A stretch of DNA of 64,000 nucleotides from Marinobacter sp. SS5-14b (lineage in GTDB: Bacteria; Pseudomonadota; Gammaproteobacteria; Pseudomonadales; Oleiphilaceae), in assembly GCF_030541005.1 (NCBI RefSeq), contig NZ_JASSVM010000008.1:1-64000 (forward strand). The letters are read 5' to 3'. Shown one piece after another: positions 17,273 to 25,784 of the stretch (positions within the stretch are counted from its first letter, which is position 1; each line of letters begins with the position of its first letter). The position numbers were made by a program, and so were the translations under genes. The notes beneath the pieces were generated by a model that had not been told where the DNA came from, did not search any database, and worked only from the letters and a program-made list of their open reading frames with translations.

Positions 17273-17302
17273 AAACCGGCCCGTCGTTTGGGCCGGTTTT
17301 TT
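17273..17302 (+). terminator. Rho-independent terminator
   Basis: AAACCGGCCC (17273-17282) pairs with GGGCCGGTTT (17290-17299) around a 7-base loop, followed by a run of T. Ends the TIGR02001-type gene. Confidence 0.85.
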
Positions 17303-17419
17303 GTTTATATTGCACAGACCCACCCATCGTGCGCCTGCCTTGACGCCGGGTGACTCGACATCCTCGCCCTTACCTCTGCCCCCTGCCGCCAAAACTCACT
17401 TCTTGTCCGATGTCTGAAT

Positions 17420-17451
17420 TTCAAACTGTATTAAAGATGTGTCTGTAGGGT
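17420..17451 (+). promoter_or_regulatory. Response-regulator promoter d of the first RND operon
   Basis: TTCAA (17420-17424), six bases, TTAAA (17431-17435), ten bases, TAGGGT (17446-17451). The half-sites are weaker than TTCAG, but spacing and the -10 are identical to the nuoA promoter. It lies about 65 bases before the ATG of the broken czcC. Confidence 0.5.
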
Positions 17452-17517
17452 TGCTCCGGAATCCCACGCAAAAATGCTGACTCACTGACCTCAGTCAAAC
17501 AGCCAGGATGATACTGA

Positions 17518-18385
17518 ATGAACAAACGATTGTTGTTGTGCGCGATGATAGTTCCGGGAGCCTTGGCCGTCTCTCCTATGGTGTCGGCCCAGGCAAAAGA
17601 GAGAGTGTCGCTGAAAGAATATCAGCAGGCCAAAGCCAGCCAGGCTGTTTCCCTGAACGAGGCCATGGTGATGGCTTTTGAGAATAGCCCGGAATCAAAA
17701 AGCCTCGGCGGAACAAAAGCTCGAGCAATCAAAAATTGACCTTACCGAAGTGCTCGGGGTGTCCCCCTCCGATGCCGTTGGGGTGACCGGCGAGCTTGAT
17801 GTGACGCTCGAAGACCTGCCTCCGACCAGCCAGCTCGTCGAGATGGCACAGAGCCAGAGAGCGGACCTGAAAGCGGCGGCCGCCAGAATTGCAGCGGATG
17901 AATCTGGCCTTGAAGTTGCGAAAAGCCTGACGATTCCAAATCTGAAAGTCTTCGGATTTTATGATCGTGAGGAAGGCTCCAACCTTTTCGGTGCAGGGGT
18001 GTCGATGCCTTTGACCGTTTTTCATGATTATTCCGGTGAGCAGAGACAAGCTGCTGCGCGGCTGAAAACCTCCGAGCTTGAGGCAGAGGCCTTGCGCCTG
18101 GCTACAGAGCGTCAGGTTGTGTCGGCTGTGACCCGGTATGAATCCACCGCCGTTCGGCTGCGCCAGATGAACGAGTCGATCCTGGAGCGTTCCGAGGAAA
18201 CGTTGCAGCTGATGCAGAAAGCACTACGGGCGGGCAAGGTCGGTGCCTCGGATGTTCTGGCGGCACAGGACAATCTCCTGTCGGTAAGGCAGGAATACGT
18301 TCAGGTGCAGAATGATTATATCGATGCCGTCCGGGCGCTGGAGATAAGCACGGGAGGTGCTCTGTCGATGTCAGCCGGTTCCTGA
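17518..18385 (+). pseudogene. czcC-like outer membrane factor with internal deletion and frameshift
   Basis: The first frame encodes a signal peptide and the start of the mature TolC-family protein (SLNEAMVMAFENSPE, to about 17695). Sequence then continues in another frame with ARNQKASAEQKLEQSKIDLT and 220 more residues matching the second half of CzcC (VVSAVTRYESTAVRLRQMNE, then ERSEETLQLMQKALRAGKVG). Roughly 100-120 residues of the first helical hairpin are missing at the joint. It would have formed the outer membrane channel of the pump encoded downstream. The cells may use the intact channel gene at 23320 instead. Confidence 0.8.
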
Positions 18386-18434
18386 GGGTATAAAACTCGA
18401 AATTGACCGTTCTCTATATATTGAGGGTGAATGA

Positions 18435-19619
18435 ATGATTCGCAATCTGAAGATATTTTTAATTGTTGTCAGCATTCTGAGCTTGCAGCAGGTATACGCT
18501 GCCGGAGAAGCCGAGGGTGACCAGCACGGAAATGAAGAAGCCGAGCATGCCGGAGAGGAAAACCAGTCCCGCCAGATCCATCTGACGCCGGAGCAGACAG
18601 AGTTACTGTCGATTCAGACTGTGGCGGCTGCCAAGGGGCGCGCTGGCGCAATTGTTACGGCACCTGCCGAGATTCAGTATGTGCCGGACCGCGTGGCCGA
18701 GGTTGGTCCGCTGCTGGAGGGAAAACTGACAGGGTTGGCGGTTGATCTGGGGGATCGTGTCAATAAGGGGCAGTTACTGGCAACCCTGAACAGTGTGGAG
18801 CTGGCCCGGATTCGCTCCCGGTTAATCTCGCTGGAGGCCCGCAAAGAAGCGGCCGAGTCTGACTACAATCGTGAAAGGGAGTTGCAGGGACAGGGTATTT
18901 CCAGTGAAGAAGAGTTCCTGGATGCCAAGGCTGCCTTTCTTGAAACAAAAGCGGAGTACGATTCCGTGCGGGAACAACTGGCGGTTTACGGCAGCGAGTC
19001 GTCAGGTGACAGTGGGGGGCTGGCGCAATACGCGCTCCGCTCACCCATTGAGGGGCGTGTCGAGCAGATGCATGTTCGTCTGGGGCAAACGCTGAGTCCG
19101 TCGGATACGCCTTTCATCGTGGCGGATGCCTCGGTGTTGTGGGCCATTCTTCAGGTGTCCGAATCCGATATTGACCAGATTTCAACGGGAGACGAGGTTC
19201 AGATTTCCTCCAGGGATTCAAGTTCTGACCGGTTTCACAGTGGGCAGGTATCCTGGGTGTCGAGCATGCTCGATGAAAAGACCCGCACCATCCCGGTTCG
19301 CGTTGTGCTGGAGTCTCCCAGAGGCGACCTTCGCCCGAATACCTATGCCACGGCCAGAATCATGACGGAATCGGAGGCCTCACTGCCGCTGGTTCCGGAT
19401 GATGCGGTTCAAACCATTGGCGATGACTCCGTTGTGTTTGTTCCGGGCGATGAGAAAGGGGCTTACAAGGCGGTTCCCGTCACGCTTGGCAAGGAGGCAA
19501 ACGACTGGATCGAGATCAAGTCCGGCATTAGCGCAAACACGGAAGTGGTTTCAGTAGGCGCTTTTGATCTGATGTCGGCCATTACCGCCAGTGGCCGCAG
19601 CGCCGCTCACGGACACTAA
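18435..19619 (+). CDS. Heavy-metal RND membrane fusion protein (CzcB family)
   Basis: 394 residues with a signal peptide (LKIFLIVVSILSLQQVYA) and an acidic, His-containing start of the mature protein. A lipoyl-like half motif (VGPLLEGKLTGLAVDLGDRV), a helical hairpin (ARIRSRLISLEARKEAAESD), the second lipoyl half (RSPIEGRVEQMHVRLGQTL) and beta-barrel segments follow. It is the periplasmic adaptor linking the inner membrane pump to an outer membrane channel. ATG at 18435 follows GAGGGTGA. It begins 50 bases after the broken czcC, and the pump gene follows after 14 bases. Confidence 0.88.
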   Translation: MIRNLKIFLIVVSILSLQQVYAAGEAEGDQHGNEEAEHAGEENQSRQIHLTPEQTELLSIQTVAAAKGRAGAIVTAPAEIQYVPDRVAEVGPLLEGKLTGLAVDLGDRVNKGQLLATLNSVELARIRSRLISLEARKEAAESDYNRERELQGQGISSEEEFLDAKAAFLETKAEYDSVREQLAVYGSESSGDSGGLAQYALRSPIEGRVEQMHVRLGQTLSPSDTPFIVADASVLWAILQVSESDIDQISTGDEVQISSRDSSSDRFHSGQVSWVSSMLDEKTRTIPVRVVLESPRGDLRPNTYATARIMTESEASLPLVPDDAVQTIGDDSVVFVPGDEKGAYKAVPVTLGKEANDWIEIKSGISANTEVVSVGAFDLMSAITASGRSAAHGH

Positions 19620-19633
19620 ACCCCGGGGGGAGC

Positions 19634-22600
19634 ATGATCAACGCAATTGTGAATTATGCGCTGAACAATCGTCTGATGACGCTTGTTTTTGCTATCGCCG
19701 TGATCGTTGCCGGCGTATTTTCATTTCAAAAACTGCCGGTGGATGCGTTTCCGGACGCGACGCCGACCATGGTTCAGGTGTTTACCACCAGTCCTGGTCT
19801 GTCGCCGGTTGATATCGAAACGCTGATCTCCTATCCCGTTGAGATCAGCATGTATGGAATTCCCAAGCTGGAAAAAGTGCAGAGCACGTCGATTTTCGGG
19901 TTGTCGCGGGTGACCATCTATTTCGAAGATGGCACCGATATCTACTTCGCCAGGCGGCTGGTAAACGAACGGCTTTCCGAGGCCAAGCGCCAGATTCCCG
20001 AAGGGATGGGGCAGCCGGAACTCGGGCCCATAGCGAGCGGTCTTGGGCGCATCCTGATGTATTCCCTGGAAGCTGAGGATAAGGATCAATACAGCCTGCA
20101 GGAAATCCGCACGATCCAGGACTGGATTGTCAAGCCCCAGCTCAGAACCGTTCCGGGTGTAACCGGTGTGCTGTCCATCGGCGGCGAGGTAAAACAGTAT
20201 CAGGTCAATATCGATGCGCAGAAGCTTCAGGCAAGGAACCTGACAGTGTCTGACGTTCGCGGCGCCCTCACCCAGAATAATCGGAACGTCGGCGCCTCTT
20301 TCATTACGCGAGGAGGTGAAGAGTATATAGTTCGCGGCTACGGTTGGGTTAATTCAGGTACCGAGGGCATCGAGGACATCCAGAACATCATTGTGTCCAA
20401 GAGTGAGGGAGAGTCTCCTATCTATGTCAGGGATGTGGCAGAGGTTAGCCTTGGACCGGCAATTCGCCGCGGCGCGGAGGTGTCCTCGGGCGAGGAGTCC
20501 GTGGGCGGCTACGTGATGAAGCTGATCGGAACCAACACCAGTCAGGTACTCGAGGACGTCAACGCAAAAATCGATGATCTGAACAAGTCACTTCCCGAAG
20601 GGCTGAAAATAGAGGCTTATTACTCCCAGGCGGAGTTGGTGGGCAAGGCCATAGGCACTGTCGAGAAAGCATTACTTGAGGGCTCGGTTCTGGTGCTGGT
20701 GTTCCTCTATCTGTTCCTCGGAAATATACGTTCCACACTGATCGTGGTGGCGACCTTGCCGTTGTCTGTGCTTTTCGCATTCATTGCGATGCGGATTTCG
20801 GGCCTGTCCGCCAATCTGATGAGTCTGGGGGGGCTGGCTATCGGCATCGGTATGATGGTGGACGGCGCCGTTGTGATGATAGAGAACATCTTCCGACATC
20901 TGGAAGAACGATCAGAGGAAAAGGTCAGTGTTCTGAGGCTTGTAGGTGAATCTGCCCGGGAAGTGGCTCGTCCGATTGTGTTTGCCATTGGCATCATTAT
21001 TATCGTTTTTCTGCCGCTGTTTACGCTGCAGGGCGTTGAGGGCAAGCTGTTTTCGCCCATGGCCTACACCATCAGTTTTGCGTTGATCGGTGCGCTGTTA
21101 CTCGCGTTGACGTTGGTGCCGGTTCTGGCCTCGCTGTCATTCAAGATGGGTGGACAACACAAAGAGCCGAAGCTGGTTCTGTTCCTGAACCGGCTATACA
21201 AGCCGGTGGTGAATACTGTCGTCAAAGCCCCTAAAATTGTAATGGGCGTGGCCGTCATTGCCTTTGCCGGCAGTCTCCTGCTGTTTCCCTATCTCGGGAG
21301 CGAGTTCGTGCCCACGCTCAGGGAAGGCACGTTCCAGATTCGCTCGACACTGCCTCCTGGAGCCAGTCTTGAATCCGCCATCAAGTATGGCAAACGGATT
21401 CAGTCCGTTGTCGATGAATTTCCAGAGGTCACCGGCACCTATGCCAGGATCGGTCGTGCCGAGGTGGGCGGTGATCCTGAACCCGTGAACGTTGTCGCGA
21501 CGCTCGTCAATCTGAAGCCTCTGGATCAGTGGCGAGAAGATGTGAGCTATGAGGACCTTCAGAGCCGGATTGCGGAGTCTTTGGATGAGCGGGTTCCCGG
21601 GCTTGCCAACAATCTGTCACAACCGATTCAGCTCAGAACCGACGAACTCCTCTCAGGCGTTCAGGCGCAACTGGTTGCCAGCATTTTCGGCGACGACCTC
21701 GACGAGTTGGGCCGGATCGGCAAGGAAGTGGCGGCCCTGGCGAATGATGTGCCGGGGGCAACGGATGTGCGCGCTCAGCAGAGCGCAGGTAAAAAACAGA
21801 TCGTTATTCGCCCCGACCGTGAAGTGCTGGCGCAGTTTGGCATCAGCATTGATAACCTGATGAGTACGGTCGAAACCGGGATTGGCGGTAAAGGCGCGGG
21901 GCTGGTCTTCGACGGTGTCCGGCGATTTGAGATCTTCGCCCGGCTGCAAGAGTCCTATCGCGGGTCCATCGATGAAATCAGAAAGCTTCCCCTCCGGGGT
22001 AATAGTGGCGAGCTCATCCCGCTTTCACGGGTGGCCGATGTTGAAATGTACGCTGGCCCCAAGAAAATTTCGCGCTCCAATGCCAGTCGGCGACAGTACG
22101 TGCAGATGAACGTACGTGGTCGCGATATGGGCGGTGTTGTTCAGGATTTGCGCAAGCGGATCGAGGAGCAAGTGGACATGCCGCCGGGGTATTTCGTGGA
22201 GTTCGGCGGTCAGTTTGAGAACCAGGAAAGGGCCATGGCTCGGCTTGCGATCGTTGTGCCCATTACCCTGGCGCTTATTTTCCTGCTTCTTTTCTCGGCA
22301 TTCAGTAGTCTGCGCTATGCGGTGCTGATCTTCATGAATGTGCCCTTTGCGATTACCGGTGGCATTGTCGCGCTGTTTGTGACGGGGCTTTACCTCTCTG
22401 TGCCCGCTGCCGTGGGATTCATCGCGGTGTTTGGTGTGGCCGTACTTAACGGCGTGGTGATGGTGAGTTACATCAACCAGTTGCGGGACGAAGGCTACGA
22501 AGTCATTGAAGCAGTCAAGCTGGGTGCTCAACGCCGTTTGCGGCCGGTTCTGATGACCGCCTCTGTGGCTATTCTGGGGCTGATTCCCCTGCTGCTGGCC

Positions 22601-22741
22601 GATGGCATTGGCTCTAATGTCCAACGGCCACTGGCAACGGTTGTGGTTGGCGGTCTGATCACTTCAACGCTGCTGACGCTGGTGGTGTTGCCCAGTGTGT
22701 ACCAGTGGTTTGCATCTGAACGTCGTGACGTTTCAGTCTGA
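19634..22741 (+). CDS. Heavy-metal efflux RND transporter (CzcA family)
   Basis: 1035 residues, full length, ribosome site GGGGGAG. Twelve membrane segments in the usual 1+5 and 1+5 pattern, with LPVDAFPDATPTMVQVFT near the start and the family loop RIGRAEVGGDPEPVNVVAT in the porter domain. TM4 reads LAIGIGMMVDGAVVMIEN: the second Asp and the Glu of the proton relay are present, but the first Asp of CzcA (DFG) is replaced, as in several HME subgroups. Proton-driven export of divalent metal from periplasm or cytoplasm. Its own outer membrane partner is broken. Confidence 0.9.
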   Translation: MINAIVNYALNNRLMTLVFAIAVIVAGVFSFQKLPVDAFPDATPTMVQVFTTSPGLSPVDIETLISYPVEISMYGIPKLEKVQSTSIFGLSRVTIYFEDGTDIYFARRLVNERLSEAKRQIPEGMGQPELGPIASGLGRILMYSLEAEDKDQYSLQEIRTIQDWIVKPQLRTVPGVTGVLSIGGEVKQYQVNIDAQKLQARNLTVSDVRGALTQNNRNVGASFITRGGEEYIVRGYGWVNSGTEGIEDIQNIIVSKSEGESPIYVRDVAEVSLGPAIRRGAEVSSGEESVGGYVMKLIGTNTSQVLEDVNAKIDDLNKSLPEGLKIEAYYSQAELVGKAIGTVEKALLEGSVLVLVFLYLFLGNIRSTLIVVATLPLSVLFAFIAMRISGLSANLMSLGGLAIGIGMMVDGAVVMIENIFRHLEERSEEKVSVLRLVGESAREVARPIVFAIGIIIIVFLPLFTLQGVEGKLFSPMAYTISFALIGALLLALTLVPVLASLSFKMGGQHKEPKLVLFLNRLYKPVVNTVVKAPKIVMGVAVIAFAGSLLLFPYLGSEFVPTLREGTFQIRSTLPPGASLESAIKYGKRIQSVVDEFPEVTGTYARIGRAEVGGDPEPVNVVATLVNLKPLDQWREDVSYEDLQSRIAESLDERVPGLANNLSQPIQLRTDELLSGVQAQLVASIFGDDLDELGRIGKEVAALANDVPGATDVRAQQSAGKKQIVIRPDREVLAQFGISIDNLMSTVETGIGGKGAGLVFDGVRRFEIFARLQESYRGSIDEIRKLPLRGNSGELIPLSRVADVEMYAGPKKISRSNASRRQYVQMNVRGRDMGGVVQDLRKRIEEQVDMPPGYFVEFGGQFENQERAMARLAIVVPITLALIFLLLFSAFSSLRYAVLIFMNVPFAITGGIVALFVTGLYLSVPAAVGFIAVFGVAVLNGVVMVSYINQLRDEGYEVIEAVKLGAQRRLRPVLMTASVAILGLIPLLLADGIGSNVQRPLATVVVGGLITSTLLTLVVLPSVYQWFASERRDVSV

Positions 22742-22758
22742 TAGTCAGGAGACGGTTT

Positions 22759-23115
22759 ATGTATGAAATAAAAGCGTATGTCAGAGAAGTGATGGCAGGG
22801 CATGTGGTTGATGCTCTGGCCAGAGTCAAGGGCGTGACAAGCATTGCTGTCGTGTCTCTCAGCGAATTTGGTCATCTGGTCGGCGATGAGTCGCCTCTGG
22901 AGAAAGTGAAGATGGTCAAGCTGGAAATAGACGTAGCGACCGATGATGTCGCTGGTGAAGTTGTGGAACTCATTGTCAGAACGGGCAGAACCCAGAATGG
23001 GCACCCGGGTGACGGCAAGGTACTTGTATCCCGCCTGGTTCGGGCTGTTCGTATCGACGATGGTGCGACCGACGAGAGCGCACTTCAACCGGCATCAAAC
23101 CAGCGCTTTTCCTAG
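22759..23115 (+). CDS. PII-like signalling protein linked to RND pump
   Basis: 118 residues with the ferredoxin-like PII fold: MYEIKAYVREVMAGHVVDAL, then VAVVSLSEFG-type strand and KMVKLEIDVATDDVAGEVVE followed by LIVRTGRTQNGHPGDGKVLV and SRLVRAVRI. The last block, GDGKVLVSRL, corresponds to the PII signature GDGKIFV. The T-loop region is shortened and lacks the uridylylated Tyr. PII-like proteins of this kind follow metal pump genes in several proteobacteria and may sense metal or nucleotide. Good ribosome site (CAGGAGA), 17 bases after the pump gene. Confidence 0.8.
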   Translation: MYEIKAYVREVMAGHVVDALARVKGVTSIAVVSLSEFGHLVGDESPLEKVKMVKLEIDVATDDVAGEVVELIVRTGRTQNGHPGDGKVLVSRLVRAVRIDDGATDESALQPASNQRFS

Positions 23116-23211
23116 ATTGGATGGCGGCATCGTGGCCATGAGTCGCGATGCCGCTTCTCCCCGCCCTTATTGAGGAGCACTTTCAAGTTCCCTGAGCTAA
23201 TGCCTTCCAAA

Positions 23212-23243
23212 TTCAAGTTCATTTCAACCTTTTCACTTACTAT
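23212..23243 (+). promoter_or_regulatory. Response-regulator promoter e of the second RND operon
   Basis: TTCAA (23212-23216), six bases, TTCAA (23223-23227), ten bases, TACTAT (23238-23243). Same period and spacing as the TTCAG sites. About 76 bases before the ATG at 23320. Confidence 0.6.
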
Positions 23244-23319
23244 CTCCACCTCTACCTACCTTGTCATGGGCGTCTCGCCCCCATGAATTGTGGCTAACAA
23301 CCCCTTCGGGAGAAAGTCG

Positions 23320-24540
23320 ATGAAGGCAAGCAAGCACTCGCCCAGGGCGATGCTGTGTTCACTACTACTGTTCATTCCTCTGTTCGGTCAAGCGGAGACT
23401 GTGAATTGGACAAATTGGCTCACTGGCCAGATAAGCAAGCATCCAGATGTCATGGCGGCGACAGAGCAGGCGGCAGCCCGGGATGCGGATGCAGAGGCAA
23501 GCGAACAACCGCTGTATAACCCGGAGCTGTCTGTTGGAGCAGACAGAACGGGCAGTGAAAACAACTTTGAGGCAGGGCTATCACAAACGATCGATTGGTC
23601 TGATCAACAGGGTGCGCTAAAGGACAAGGCAAAGCTGATCAGGCTTTCCGCTGAAGCTGATTTGAACGAGGCGGTTTTGGCACAAACGTCCGAGTCGCTG
23701 TTTGCGCTTGTCGAGTGGCGCGCGGCGACGCGTGCCGAAGAAATTGCGGAATCCCAGCAACACCGTCTGGATGCCTTGCTGGAGCAGGTTGAGCAACGCC
23801 AGCAGGCGGGCGACCTGGGTCGTACCGATGCAGAGCTGCTTTTTTTAAGCCTTTCTCAGCAGCTCAGTGAACTCGCCCAGGCAAAGGCTGCGGTTGATCA
23901 GGCGCAAGCCCGGGTCAGAGAGCTTCTGCCGGATTGGCGGCCTCAGGATGGGGGGATCCCCGGGCACATTTGGCCGGCTCTTGCTTCCAGGGTCGATAAC
24001 GACAATTTGCTGGCTCATCCGTCAATTGTTGCCGCCCGCGCGAGGTGGCAGGTGCTGCGGAGCGAAGCCGAGGTGGTCAGTCGCAGAGCGGCGGCATCTC
24101 CCACGGTCGGGCTGAGCGGAGGGCGTGATGGCGGTGAGAACCTGGTTGGCCTGACGTTCTCGATCCCTCTGAATGTCCGTAATAACTACCGTGCCGAAAT
24201 CCAGGCTGCCAACCGACGATCATTAGAGGCCGAGGCTCGGTTTCAGGCACTTTATCGGAAGCAGCAGTATGGTCTGGCGGGCGCCCGAGCTGCCTGGAAG
24301 CAATACGACACCCAACTCAGCCGATGGACAGAACTCTCCCAGGGGCGTGTACAGCGAAGTGCCGATTTGCTTGAGAAGCAGTGGCAGGTCGGCGACCTCT
24401 CCACCTCTGAGTATCTCCAGGCGCTGGGCCAGCGCGCGGAGAGCCTGAAAACCGGTATTGAACTGGAAAAGCAGGCGCAGTTGGGCCTGATTGAGCTCTT
24501 GAGCCAGTCTGGCGAACTGATCACCCTCTTCCAATACTAG
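23320..24540 (+). CDS. Outer membrane efflux protein (CzcC/TolC family)
   Basis: 406 residues from ATG at 23320 (MKASKHSPRAM), chosen because it immediately precedes the signal peptide (LCSLLLFIPLFGQAE). Two repeats of the outer membrane efflux domain: LYNPELSVGADRTGSENNFE with LSQTIDW, a long helix with many Ala and Gln, GLTFSIPLNVRNNYRAEIQA in the second repeat and QVGDLSTSEYLQALGQR near the end. It forms the trimeric channel through the outer membrane. First gene of an intact three-gene RND system and possibly also the partner of the upstream pump. Confidence 0.88.
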   Translation: MKASKHSPRAMLCSLLLFIPLFGQAETVNWTNWLTGQISKHPDVMAATEQAAARDADAEASEQPLYNPELSVGADRTGSENNFEAGLSQTIDWSDQQGALKDKAKLIRLSAEADLNEAVLAQTSESLFALVEWRAATRAEEIAESQQHRLDALLEQVEQRQQAGDLGRTDAELLFLSLSQQLSELAQAKAAVDQAQARVRELLPDWRPQDGGIPGHIWPALASRVDNDNLLAHPSIVAARARWQVLRSEAEVVSRRAAASPTVGLSGGRDGGENLVGLTFSIPLNVRNNYRAEIQAANRRSLEAEARFQALYRKQQYGLAGARAAWKQYDTQLSRWTELSQGRVQRSADLLEKQWQVGDLSTSEYLQALGQRAESLKTGIELEKQAQLGLIELLSQSGELITLFQY

Positions 24541-24561
24541 TCTGGAAACTGGATATTCATT

Positions 24562-25770
24562 ATGAAAAAAACTCTGATTTCTGTATTCGCATTGACGTTG
24601 CTTACAGCCCCACTTTCTTTTGTACAGGCAGAGGAAGATGCTCATCAGGAAGCCGGTCATGATCATGCTGCCAGTGGCGACGATCATCAGGAAGTCACCG
24701 GTGAGAAGGGCGAGCATAAGGAAGATCATGGTGAAGAAGGTGAGCATGAAGAGGAAAAAGCAACTACCGCAAGCATCAATGCCAAACAGAAAGAGCTCGC
24801 CGGCATTGAAGTAGCAACCCTCGAAAGCAAGCACGTTGACTATGAAATCTACGCTCCCGGTGAGCTGCTGACCAACGGCTATACCAGCTATCACGTGTCC
24901 CCCCGGGTTGCCTCAGTGGTGCTGCGGCGTCACGTGGAACTGGGTGAGCACGTAACCAAGGGCCAGCCGCTGGTAACCCTGTTCAGTGAGACGGTGGCAC
25001 AGGCGCAGGCGGATTACAGGAAAGCTTTTCCTGAATGGAAGCGAATCAGCGGGCTGGGTCGTTCCGTGGTTGGCGATCAGCGGTTCAATACAGCGAAAGC
25101 CAACATTGAAGCAGCAAGGGCGACTCTGCTTGCTTACGGGCTGAACGATGATGACATTGGTGCGTTGAAGGCCAGCGGGGTGGATAGTCTCGGTGAATAC
25201 ATGCTCAGGGCTCGCGTGGATGGTGCAGTACTGACCGATGAGTTTGAGCAAGGACAAAGAGTTGAGGCTGGCCAGCCGCTGGTGACTCTTGCTGATGAGA
25301 GTGAGCTTTGGGTAGAAGCCCATCTGCCAGCAAGCTCCGACATTGTTCTAGAGAAGGGCGCGGAAGCCGAAGTCAGGGCAGCGGGTCGTGTGGGCGTGGC
25401 AACGGTGTCCCAGGAAGCCCACACCATTGATCCTGTGACCCGCACGCGGATTGTCAGGCTGGAGCTGGACAATCCTGAAGATCGTTTTCATCCAGGAATG
25501 TTCGCAGATGTGTATTTTCGTTTTAAGACCAGCGAGCCGGTGCTTGCCGTGCCGGAGACTGCATTGATGCGTGGCGCGGACGGCGACTGGACGGTCTATG
25601 TGGAAGAGGCCGAAGGCGAGTATGAACCCGTGGAAGTGGAACTGGGCCGCTCAATTGGCGGGCTCCGTGAGGTTTCCGGCCTGGCTGCGGGCCAACGAGT
25701 CGTTTTGCGGGGCGCATTTTTTGTGGCCTCTGAGATTGCCAAAGGCGGCTTTGATCCGCACAACCACTGA
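24562..25770 (+). CDS. Heavy-metal RND membrane fusion protein with His-rich N-terminus
   Basis: 402 residues. The signal peptide (LISVFALTLLTAPLSFVQA) is followed by a His/Glu/Asp-rich stretch of about 45 residues (HDHAASGDDHQEV, then GEHKEDHGEEGEHEEE) that probably collects metal. The adaptor fold follows: YHVSPRVASVVLRRHVELGE, then VTKGQPLVTLFSETVAQAQA, hairpin, AHLPASSDIVLEKG and FHPGMFADVYF. This N-terminal pattern is common in CzcB/CusB-type adaptors for zinc, cobalt, cadmium or copper. It lies 22 bases after the channel gene and 15 before the pump gene. Confidence 0.88.
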   Translation: MKKTLISVFALTLLTAPLSFVQAEEDAHQEAGHDHAASGDDHQEVTGEKGEHKEDHGEEGEHEEEKATTASINAKQKELAGIEVATLESKHVDYEIYAPGELLTNGYTSYHVSPRVASVVLRRHVELGEHVTKGQPLVTLFSETVAQAQADYRKAFPEWKRISGLGRSVVGDQRFNTAKANIEAARATLLAYGLNDDDIGALKASGVDSLGEYMLRARVDGAVLTDEFEQGQRVEAGQPLVTLADESELWVEAHLPASSDIVLEKGAEAEVRAAGRVGVATVSQEAHTIDPVTRTRIVRLELDNPEDRFHPGMFADVYFRFKTSEPVLAVPETALMRGADGDWTVYVEEAEGEYEPVEVELGRSIGGLREVSGLAAGQRVVLRGAFFVASEIAKGGFDPHNH

Positions 25771-25784
25771 TTCCGGGAGCCATT

